Source of the DNA: Pseudomonas fluorescens
Lineage (GTDB): Bacteria; Pseudomonadota; Gammaproteobacteria; Pseudomonadales; Pseudomonadaceae
Reading direction: 5' to 3'
Assembly: GCF_000802965.1 (NCBI RefSeq)
Contig: NZ_JSAK01000018.1
Location: 186,001-250,000 of the forward strand
Length of the DNA stretch: 64,000 bases
Under the pieces are notes generated by a model. That model was given only the letters and a program-made list of their open reading frames with translations, was not told the DNA's origin and did no database searches. The position numbers and the translations under genes are program-made. Positions 33,419 to 40,921 of the stretch are shown in pieces. Position 1 is the stretch's first letter. Each line of letters starts with the position of its first letter.

Positions 33419-34414
33419 TCAAGCTTGCCTGAATTTCATCAACTTCTTGAGCAGCGGTCGCCCAAGCATCAGCAAAAACACCGGCCCACCCACCAACAAA
33501 TACAAGTAGTAGGTCACCGCCCGCCAGATCAGAATCGCCGCTGCCGCCGTGGATTTCCCCACCATTGGCGCTAACAGTGCCACCGACGTCAGTTCCGCCG
33601 CCCCGGCACCACCCGGCAACAGGCTGAACTGCCCAGCGCTCAAAGACAGCATCTGGATCAGAAAACACCAGGCCCACTGCAAATCCGCGCCGAGCCCACG
33701 CAGCGCCAGATAAAGCACGCTATAGCGCAAGATCCAATGCAGGCAGGTCAAGGCAAAAACCGTGATCAGCGTCTGAAACGGTAACTTGAGCGTGTCAGTA
33801 AATGCCGCCAGAAAATGCAGGAGTTTTCGCGCCCAGCGCACGCGGGTCGTCGATTGGACGTTGAGACGCGCCAGCAATCGACCGCTCAGGCGAATCAGCA
33901 AACGGTGATAGCGAGCCACCACCATACAGCTGAGCAACCCGCCGAACATGGAGACAGCGCTGACGATCAGCAGCCACTCCATTCGCTGGCTCAGATGCTG
34001 GAACAGCGCGTAAATCAGAATCCCGCTCAGCGCACAGAGGAAAAACAATAAATCGCTCAGTTGATCCATGGCGAACACGGCGCTGCTCCGCGCCGGCCGG
34101 ACGCCGTTGCGTGCCAGCAGCGCCATGATCGTCAGCGGTCCACCACTGCCGCCGGGGGTGGCGCAATAGGCGAATTCGGCGGCCATCACCACCCCGAGGC
34201 TTTTGACCGGATTCACCTTGTCGCGCTGATCCCCCAGTAAAAGGCGCAGGCGGATCGTGTTGACGACCCAGCACAGCAGGATCATGCCGAACATGATCAG
34301 CAACTCGCTTAGCGGAAAACTCTGCAGCCGCGACCAGGTCTCGCTCCCGCCCAAAAGCCAGGGAATCAGCACCGCCGCGAGCAGGCCGATCAACAGCAGA
34401 ATCCCGCGACTCAT
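33419..34414 (-). CDS. Flippase-like membrane protein (LPG synthase TM-domain family)
   Basis: 331 residues, about eight membrane segments, with the UPF0104/LPG_synthase_TM hallmark region AAEFAYCATPGGSGGPLTIM (near 80-100) and LSLSAGQFSLLPGGAGAAEL near 255. It lacks the soluble MprF-like domain, so it is more likely a lipid or polyprenyl-type flippase or partner protein than a lysyl transferase. Third gene of a tight trio with a deacetylase-like protein and a glycosyltransferase (four-base overlap with the former). Confidence 0.83.
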   Translation of the reverse strand: MSRGILLLIGLLAAVLIPWLLGGSETWSRLQSFPLSELLIMFGMILLCWVVNTIRLRLLLGDQRDKVNPVKSLGVVMAAEFAYCATPGGSGGPLTIMALLARNGVRPARSSAVFAMDQLSDLLFFLCALSGILIYALFQHLSQRMEWLLIVSAVSMFGGLLSCMVVARYHRLLIRLSGRLLARLNVQSTTRVRWARKLLHFLAAFTDTLKLPFQTLITVFALTCLHWILRYSVLYLALRGLGADLQWAWCFLIQMLSLSAGQFSLLPGGAGAAELTSVALLAPMVGKSTAAAAILIWRAVTYYLYLLVGGPVFLLMLGRPLLKKLMKFRQA

Positions 34415-35187
34415 GCGGCGCGACCCACGCTGTCACTTTGCAGTGCGAGCCAATTCGCCTTGGTCATCGGCACACGGCCTTCGGCGAGCAGTCGCTTGAG
34501 TGTTTGCAGCCAATAGTTACGCGAAAACTCATGTCGCATGTCCACCGGATGCAAGCCCAGCCGAATCACCGGTGCTTGCCGCCACTGCTGCTCACGCTGA
34601 TCGCTGACGAGTTTCGACAAACCTCGGCGCCAGGCACTGCGCGCACTCCAGACCAGGCCCGGCGCATCGACCGGCGTGAAGTCCGGCAGACGATAGAGGT
34701 GTTGCGGATCACTGGTGTAACTCAGGGGCAGTTGGCGTAACGCCTGACGGGTGCCTTCGCTCATCAACCAGGCCGGCGCGACGAAGCCGTGCAGCGGCCA
34801 GTGGTTACGTTCGAACACATCGATGCCGGCATGCAGGCGGGCGAGCGCCTCTTGCCGCGAAAGGCTGTAGAACTCGCCCTCGTGGGTATAAATGCGGCGC
34901 ATGAACCAGTCTCGGGGATTGCTCGCGATCGGCCCGTCGTCGCAATGAAAATAGCCGTGCAGCGCCAGTTCATCACCCCGGGCCGACCTTTCGCTGAGCA
35001 GGCGGCGAAATGCCGGGTGCGCTTGCAGATCGTTGTGTTTGTGAAAATCCGGCACCACCAACCATGTCATCGGCACATCGCCGAGGGCGTCGACGGCTTC
35101 GACGAAAGGTTGGTAATCGGCCCAGGTTTGCGGCGCGACGTCGTGCAACACCAATAGCAGGCTGGGCTTATTCATGGATTCAACCAT
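34411..35187 (-). CDS. Polysaccharide deacetylase-like protein (DUF2334 type)
   Basis: 258 residues (254 if the ATG at 35175 is used). The NodB/DUF2334-type fold shows LLLVLHDVAPQTW near residue 9, DELALHGYFHCDDG near 72 with the metal His, and GFVAPAWLMSEGTRQAL near 134. No signal peptide is obvious, so it may act in the cytoplasm or on lipid-linked sugars at the membrane. It overlaps the glycosyltransferase by eight bases and the flippase-like gene by four; the three probably modify one surface glycolipid or glycan. Confidence 0.8.
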   Translation of the reverse strand: MVESMNKPSLLLVLHDVAPQTWADYQPFVEAVDALGDVPMTWLVVPDFHKHNDLQAHPAFRRLLSERSARGDELALHGYFHCDDGPIASNPRDWFMRRIYTHEGEFYSLSRQEALARLHAGIDVFERNHWPLHGFVAPAWLMSEGTRQALRQLPLSYTSDPQHLYRLPDFTPVDAPGLVWSARSAWRRGLSKLVSDQREQQWRQAPVIRLGLHPVDMRHEFSRNYWLQTLKRLLAEGRVPMTKANWLALQSDSVGRAA

Positions 35188-36301
35188 TGGCCACTCGCGG
35201 CCATTGGGTGCCGAGCACGGCGTGATAGTGGCCGAGCAAGCTATTGACTACGGTGTCCCAGGCGTAATGCTGCTCGACGTGGCGTCTGGCTTGTCGGCCA
35301 AGGACCGCGCTGCCCCCGTTGAATAACTCGTGCACGGCATTGGCCATCGCCAGGGGATCGTTCGGTCGGCACAGCAAGCCGCATTGTTCGGTGACGATTT
35401 CTTCAAACGCTCCGGCCGCCACGGCCACCACCGGAATGCCGCTGGCCATGGCTTCCAGTATCACCAGGCCAAAGGTTTCCTGGTCGCCGGCGTGCAGCAA
35501 CGCATCGGCACTGGCCATCAGGCGCGCGACTTGGGCGGCGGGACAGAACTCGTCGATGACAGTGACATTGGCGGGCACGACGCTCGGCATCGATGAGCCC
35601 ACCAGCAGCAAGTGATAGCGCCGGCCAAGACGCTTCATGCAGTCGAGCAGGACCGGCAGGTTTTTTTCCTTGGAACCGCGTCCGGCAAAGATCAGCAGGT
35701 GAGTGTTTTCATCAATACCCAGTTCGGCTCGCAAGTCAGGATCGCGGGCCTCGGGATGGAAGGTTTGCAAATCGACGCCCAAAGGCTGGACGAAAACGTT
35801 CTTCACCCCCAGACCGATCAGTTTGTCGGCCATCACCTGACTTGGCGCCAGTACCCGGTCGAAGTTGCCATAGAGCTTGCTGACATAGGCCTCGACGTTG
35901 GGTGTAACCCAGTTGCCCATCCGGTTACTGACCAGCAATGGCAGGTCCGAATGATAGAAGCCGATCACCGGCACATCCAGTTGCCGTCGGGCGTCCAGGG
36001 CAGCCCATGCCGTGAGGTAGGGATCACCGACTTCGATCAGTTCGGGTTGCAAATCGTGCAGGACATTGCGCCAGGGCGCGAGGCGGAGAGGGAAACGGTA
36101 GCCCTTGCCGAAGGGCAGGGCAGGAGCGGGGACGGTGTAGATGCCATCCTGTTCACTGAAGGAAGCCCCGGGGATCAGCAAACTGTGGCGAATGCCAGGT
36201 CGTGTGTACAGGCGACGATGCTTGGCATCCAGATAAGTGCGCACGCCACCGCTGGCGGGGGCGTAGAACATGGTTATGTCCGCGATATGCACGATGAACA
36301 T
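35180..36301 (-). CDS. Glycosyltransferase, GT4 type
   Basis: 373 residues of GT-B fold. The N-terminal half contains ASGGVRTYLDAKHR and VGDPYLTAWAALDARRQ. The nucleotide-sugar half has LIFAGRGSKEKNLPVLLDCM (near 218) and the retaining E-x7-E motif in ETFGLVILEAMASGIPVVAV (near 285). It uses an NDP-sugar to glycosylate a lipid or sugar acceptor. First gene of the trio with the deacetylase-like and flippase-like genes. Acceptor unknown. Confidence 0.87.
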   Translation of the reverse strand: MFIVHIADITMFYAPASGGVRTYLDAKHRRLYTRPGIRHSLLIPGASFSEQDGIYTVPAPALPFGKGYRFPLRLAPWRNVLHDLQPELIEVGDPYLTAWAALDARRQLDVPVIGFYHSDLPLLVSNRMGNWVTPNVEAYVSKLYGNFDRVLAPSQVMADKLIGLGVKNVFVQPLGVDLQTFHPEARDPDLRAELGIDENTHLLIFAGRGSKEKNLPVLLDCMKRLGRRYHLLLVGSSMPSVVPANVTVIDEFCPAAQVARLMASADALLHAGDQETFGLVILEAMASGIPVVAVAAGAFEEIVTEQCGLLCRPNDPLAMANAVHELFNGGSAVLGRQARRHVEQHYAWDTVVNSLLGHYHAVLGTQWPRVANG

Positions 36302-36394
36302 CCCTCCGGTCCGTTGATCTCCCTTGGTTGACCTTACTGAAGAATAGATGTTCGGTTGGGGTTTTGCGGGTGGTGACTGAGTCAGGCACTTGTT

Positions 36395-36524
36395 GTGGCG
36401 AGGGAGCTTGCTCCCGCTCGGCTGCGAAGCAGTCGTAAATCAGCCGAAGTGTTCATCCTGAAACACCTCCGACACTGATTTTGGGGTCGCTTCGCAACCC
36501 GGCGGGAGCAAGCTCCCTCGCCAC
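36395..36524. repeat. REP doublet of the GTGGCGAGGGAGCTTGCTCC type
   Basis: Inverted units at 36395-36417 and 36502-36524, each itself palindromic around GGGAGCTTGCTCCC, with an 84-base inner segment that has its own inverted parts. Lies between two minus-strand genes. Confidence 0.88.
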
Positions 36525-36543
36525 ATTGGTTGGTGATCCGACG

Positions 36544-38433
36544 CTAGATGCGGAAACTGCCTACCAATTGCTGCAACCGCGCAGCCTGTTGCTCAAGATC
36601 CGAGCAGGCGCGCAATGTCGATTGCAGGTTTTCCACGCCTTCCTGGTTGAGGGTGTTGATCTCGGTGATGTCGACGTTGATCGACTCGACCACGGCCGTC
36701 TGTTCCTCGGTCGCCGTGGCCACCGACTGGTTCATGCCGTCGATCTCGCCGATGCGCTGGGTCACGCTGCTCAGGCGCTCGCCGGCCAGGTTGGCGATTT
36801 CCACGCTGTCCTGACTGTGGCGCTGGCTGTCGCTCATGGTGCTGACGGATTCCCGGGCGCCAACTTGCAGTTCCTCAATCATGGTCTGCACCTGTTGTGC
36901 TGATTCCTGAGTGCGGTGCGCCAGGTTGCGCACTTCATCGGCCACCACGGCAAACCCGCGTCCGGCTTCACCCGCCCGTGCCGCTTCGATGGCGGCGTTG
37001 AGCGCCAGCAGGTTGGTTTGCTGGGAGATGCTGGTGATCACTTCAAGAATCTGCCCGATGTTCACGGTTTTACTGTTGAGCGACTCGATGTTGCTGCTGG
37101 AGGCGCTGAGCATGCTCGACAGTTGATTCATCGCGACAATGCTGCGATCCACCACCTGCTGGCCGTCTTCCGCCAGGCTGCGGGCATCGCTGGCCTGGTT
37201 CGACGCTTGCGCGGCGTTGCGGGCGATTTCCTGGGCGGCGGCGCCGAGCTGATTGATCGCCGCTGCCACGCTGTTGGTGCGCGAAGCCTGTTGGTCGGAG
37301 TTGTACATCGACGAGTTCGAAGCCGCTACCACACGCAACGCCACTTCGTTGACTTGGCCGGTGGCCGAGCACACTTCGCGGATCGAACCGTGAATGCGTT
37401 CCACGAAACGGTTGAACGCGGTGCCGAGGATGCCGAATTCATCGTTGTTCACAATGGTCAGGCGTTTGGTCAGGTCGCCTTCGCCGTCGGCAATGTCGGC
37501 CATGGCGCGGGTCATGACGTGTAACGGCTGGATCAGGAAGCGGATCAGCATGCCCAGCAGGGCGATGACTATTGCTACCGCGATGATGGTCGCAATGATC
37601 GCAGAGGTGCGGAATTCGCTGAGCTTCGAGAAGGCTTTTTCTTTATCCACCGACAGACCGATGTACCAGTTGACCGAAGACAGGCCTTTGATGGGGGTGA
37701 ACGTGACAATACGGGTTTTGCCATCGACCTCGATTTCACTGAACTCGCTGCTGATGCGAGGGGTGTTGTTCGGGTAAGCCTCGGATAGGGCTTTCATTAC
37801 CCGCGTTTTGTCTTGGTGCACCAGGATCTTGCCATCGGCACTGACCAGGAACGCATGACCCATGCCGCCAAAGTCCAGCGCGTTCAGGCTGTCTATGATC
37901 ATTTTCATACTCAGGTCACCGCCGACTGCGCCGATGTATTGACCGTCTTTGAATACACTGTGAACGATGGAAATGACCTGTTGGCCTGTGGCCATGTCGA
38001 TGTAGGGTTCGGTCAATACCGAGCCGCTGGTGCGCTGGGCGCTCTTGTACCAATCCCGGATGCGGGGGTCGAAGCCCTCTGGCATCTTGGCGTCCGGGCG
38101 GATGATGAAGGTGCCGTCGACGCTACCCAGAAAGACGCCCATGAAGGCCGCGGCCAGCGCCTTCTGTTCAAGGAGTTTGGTAATGTTGCTCGGGTCAGGA
38201 TTCAGCGCGACGTTTTGTGAGAGGTTTTCAATCAACAGGCTGCCTCCGTTCAGCCAGGTCTGGATGTTGTTGGCAGTCACTCTGCCCATTTCTTGCAGGT
38301 AGTTGTCCAGATCATTGCGGATCGCATTACGTTGCTTGTAGTCGTTGTACAGCGTAAATGAAGCAAAGGCGGCAGTGACGATGAGGGCGGCGGCTAGCAG
38401 GATCTTATGGCTGAAGAGCATGTTTTTATTCAT
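36544..38433 (-). CDS. Methyl-accepting chemotaxis protein with Cache sensor
   Basis: 629 residues from the ATG at 38433, which has GGAG nine bases upstream. TM1 is at about 10-30 (ILLAAALIVTAAFASFTLYN). A periplasmic double-Cache domain (about 40-275) contains GMGHAFLVSADGKILVHQDK. TM2 is at about 282-305, then HAMP, then the cytoplasmic signalling tip EVITSISQQTNLLALNAAIE and ARAGEAGRGFAVVADEVRNL. Cache receptors of this kind in Pseudomonas usually sense amino acids, polyamines or organic acids; ligand not determinable here. Confidence 0.93.
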   Translation of the reverse strand: MNKNMLFSHKILLAAALIVTAAFASFTLYNDYKQRNAIRNDLDNYLQEMGRVTANNIQTWLNGGSLLIENLSQNVALNPDPSNITKLLEQKALAAAFMGVFLGSVDGTFIIRPDAKMPEGFDPRIRDWYKSAQRTSGSVLTEPYIDMATGQQVISIVHSVFKDGQYIGAVGGDLSMKMIIDSLNALDFGGMGHAFLVSADGKILVHQDKTRVMKALSEAYPNNTPRISSEFSEIEVDGKTRIVTFTPIKGLSSVNWYIGLSVDKEKAFSKLSEFRTSAIIATIIAVAIVIALLGMLIRFLIQPLHVMTRAMADIADGEGDLTKRLTIVNNDEFGILGTAFNRFVERIHGSIREVCSATGQVNEVALRVVAASNSSMYNSDQQASRTNSVAAAINQLGAAAQEIARNAAQASNQASDARSLAEDGQQVVDRSIVAMNQLSSMLSASSSNIESLNSKTVNIGQILEVITSISQQTNLLALNAAIEAARAGEAGRGFAVVADEVRNLAHRTQESAQQVQTMIEELQVGARESVSTMSDSQRHSQDSVEIANLAGERLSSVTQRIGEIDGMNQSVATATEEQTAVVESINVDITEINTLNQEGVENLQSTLRACSDLEQQAARLQQLVGSFRI

Positions 38434-38602
38434 GGCTTGGAGCTCCGATAAGGTCTTAACTCCCACGGCGTGCTTTTATAAAAAGGAACGCATCATGGGC
38501 GACGGTAAAATCAAGTTGATATTTCCGTCCTCGCCCTAGCGGATTATCAACGCAGTCCTGTTATCGGCAATGAACGATCAAAGTTTAACCATGGGTGACC
38601 AA

Positions 38603-40084
38603 ATGCCTGACTCATTGCAACTCGTTATTGGCGCCGATCTCGCGGGGCAGCCGATCGCCCAGGCCATGCGCCTGGCCAACCGTCACGGTTTGATTGCGGG
38701 GGCCACGGGCACCGGCAAAACCGTTACCTTGCAGCGTATGGCCGAAGCTTTCAGCGATGCTGGCGTGGCGGTATTCGCCGCCGATATCAAAGGTGACCTG
38801 TGCGGCCTGGGCGCCGCTGGCAATCCCCAGGGCAAGATCGCCGAACGGATCGCCGGGATGTCGTGGTTGAATCACAAGCCTCAGGCTTATCCGGTCACCC
38901 TGTGGGACATTCACGGTCAGTCCGGTCATCCATTACGTACAACCTTGAGTGAAATGGGACCGCTACTGTTAGGAAGCTTGCTGGAGCTGACTGACAGTCA
39001 GCAGTCGGCGCTGTACGCCGCGTTCAAGGTTGCGGACCGCGAAGGCCTGTTGCTCCTGGATTTGAAAGACCTGAAGGCGCTGCTTAACCACCTCAAGGAC
39101 AATCCGGCGTTGCTGGGCGACGACGCGGCGTTGATGACCACCGGTTCCAGTCAGGCTTTATTAAGGCGTCTGGCGACCCTGGAGCAGCAGGGTGCTGAAG
39201 CGCTGTTCGGCGAGCCGGCGCTGCAACTCGAAGACATCCTGCAACCGACCGCCGAGGGCCGTGGACGCATTCATTTGCTCGATGCCAGCCGTCTGGTGCA
39301 TGAAGCGCCGAAGGTCTACGCGACCTTCCTGTTGTGGCTGTTGGCCGAATTGTTCGAGCAACTGCCGGAACGCGGCGATGGTGACAAACCGTTGCTGGCG
39401 CTGTTTTTCGACGAAGCGCACTTGTTGTTCGCCGGTACGCCCAAGGCCTTGCAGGATCGGCTGGAGCAAGTGGTGCGGCTGATTCGCTCGAAAGGCGTGG
39501 GCGTGTATTTCGTCACCCAGTCGCCGGGCGACTTGCCGGATGACGTGCTGGCGCAACTGGGTCTGCGCATTCAGCACGGCTTGCGTGCGTTCACTGCCAA
39601 AGAGCAGAAATCCTTGCGTGCGGTGGCCGAGGGCTTCCGGCCGAATCCGGCGTTCGATGCTTTATCGGTGTTGACTGAACTCGGGATCGGCGAGGCGCTG
39701 GTGGGCACTTTGCAGGACAAGGGCACGCCGGAAATGGTCCAGCGAGTCTTGGTGGCACCGCCGCAATCGCGGATCGGGCCGCTGAGTGATGCCGAGCGTC
39801 GGGGGCTGATCGCCGGTTCGTCGTTGCAGGGTCGTTATGACAAGCCGATTGATCGCGAGTCGGCGTATGAAGTGCTGATGGGGCGCAAGGGGTTGGCGCC
39901 GGAACCTGAAGTGGTACCGGGCAAACCGGCTGAACCGAGTTTCACCGAACAGGCCGGAGAGTTTCTCGGCACGGCGGCCGGGAAGGCGCTGAAGTCGGCG
40001 ATGCAGCAGGCGGCGAATCAATTAGGCCGACAGTTGGTACGAGGGTTGATGGGCTCGTTATTAGGCGGCAAAAAACGCCGTTAA
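38603..40084 (+). CDS. HerA-like ATPase (DUF853 family)
   Basis: 493 residues from the ATG at 38603, preceded by GGTGA; two other in-frame ATGs lie up to 33 bases upstream. Walker A is GLIAGATGTGKTVTLQRMAE (near residue 30). A Walker B-like LLALFFDEAHLLFAG lies near 270, and the arginine-finger/sensor region around KGVGVYFVTQSPGDLPDDVL near 300. The C-terminal tail is rich in Ala/Gln and ends KKRR. These HerA/FtsK-superfamily ATPases are widespread and little studied. Here it stands alone, without a NurA-type nuclease. Confidence 0.88.
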   Translation: MPDSLQLVIGADLAGQPIAQAMRLANRHGLIAGATGTGKTVTLQRMAEAFSDAGVAVFAADIKGDLCGLGAAGNPQGKIAERIAGMSWLNHKPQAYPVTLWDIHGQSGHPLRTTLSEMGPLLLGSLLELTDSQQSALYAAFKVADREGLLLLDLKDLKALLNHLKDNPALLGDDAALMTTGSSQALLRRLATLEQQGAEALFGEPALQLEDILQPTAEGRGRIHLLDASRLVHEAPKVYATFLLWLLAELFEQLPERGDGDKPLLALFFDEAHLLFAGTPKALQDRLEQVVRLIRSKGVGVYFVTQSPGDLPDDVLAQLGLRIQHGLRAFTAKEQKSLRAVAEGFRPNPAFDALSVLTELGIGEALVGTLQDKGTPEMVQRVLVAPPQSRIGPLSDAERRGLIAGSSLQGRYDKPIDRESAYEVLMGRKGLAPEPEVVPGKPAEPSFTEQAGEFLGTAAGKALKSAMQQAANQLGRQLVRGLMGSLLGGKKRR

Positions 40085-40085
40085 A

Positions 40086-40155
40086 AGCAAAGATCGCAAC
40101 CTGCGGCAGTGTTCCCCTGTAGGAGCTGCAGCAGGCTGCGATGTTCTGATCTTGC
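40086..40155. repeat. REP-like palindromic segment
   Basis: AGATCGCAACCTGCGGCAG faces GCAGGCTGCGATGTTCTGAT with TGTAGGAGCTGCAGCAGGCT between. This type of short inverted element is common between Pseudomonas genes. It separates two convergent genes. Confidence 0.65.
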
Positions 40156-40157
40156 TT

Positions 40158-40613
40158 CTAATTCCTGGGCTTGGCGTGCGCAGCCAAACGCTCCAGCGCC
40201 GCCCGCAAATTCGGATCACTGATGCCATCCGCCGTCGCCTGAATGGTCGCAGCCGCATCATTGGACAAATCCATCGTATGCCCGGCCGCACCTTGCTGAA
40301 CGGTAGGCGGCTGAACCTTGAACAGAATCCGCGTGAGACTGGTGAACTCGTCGAACATCTGCAATTGCCGTTGCAGGCGCTTTTGCTGGTAGCGCAGACG
40401 GGTGGCCCAATGGCCATCGGTGACAATCAGCAACAAACTGCCTTCGCGCCACGACGCCACATGACAGTGTTCGCGAGCGGCGGGTTGCAATTGGCTTTCG
40501 AGCAAACGTTGCAGATGACCCAGGCGTTGAGCGTGGCCAAGAATGGCTTTAAGCGGCTTGGCTTCGCGTAGTAGAACGGCCGGAACTTTGGCCGTAAGTG
40601 GGCGAAATGCCAT
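40158..40613 (-). CDS. DUF721 protein, DciA-like replicative helicase loader
   Basis: 151 residues. The DUF721 part is about residues 20-100 (LLESQLQPAAREHCHVASWR; GSLLLIVTDGHWATRLRYQQ). DUF721 proteins include DciA, the ancestral loader of DnaB in bacteria without DnaC. In PAO1 the DUF721 gene lies close to secA, between lpxC and secA. Here it is divergent from secA as expected, but lpxC is not next to it. Confidence 0.8.
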   Translation of the reverse strand: MAFRPLTAKVPAVLLREAKPLKAILGHAQRLGHLQRLLESQLQPAAREHCHVASWREGSLLLIVTDGHWATRLRYQQKRLQRQLQMFDEFTSLTRILFKVQPPTVQQGAAGHTMDLSNDAAATIQATADGISDPNLRAALERLAAHAKPRN

Positions 40614-40921
40614 GATCAGACACCTGAAGTAACAGAGCCGCCATGGTAGCAGAAAGCACCGGATGAACTCGCGCCATTGCTTTTGTGGATGCTTTACCCA
40701 TTAAATCAACAACTAACTTCTTCCTTGAACGGGTTGAAGTTGAGCAAAACGCCCTTATTTTAAGTGAGCCCCGACAAAGCGCAGTGCCAGCATCGTGGAA
40801 TATCGCCACTTTCCTCACCACCGTTTCCGGGTAGAATGCTCGTTCGCATGCGGCCATGAGGGCTGCACGGGCGACTCACGGGGCCGCCCTCCATCCCTTT
40901 AGTGTGGAAGATCCTGCCGAT
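40614..40921. promoter_or_regulatory. Control region between dciA-like gene and secA
   Basis: 308 bases. TAGAAT at 40832-40837 is a reasonable -10 box for secA, with TTTCC/TCACC upstream but no clear -35. No SecM-like leader is apparent. The secA ATG at 40922 is preceded by a weak GGAAG site (near 40907). Confidence 0.45.
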
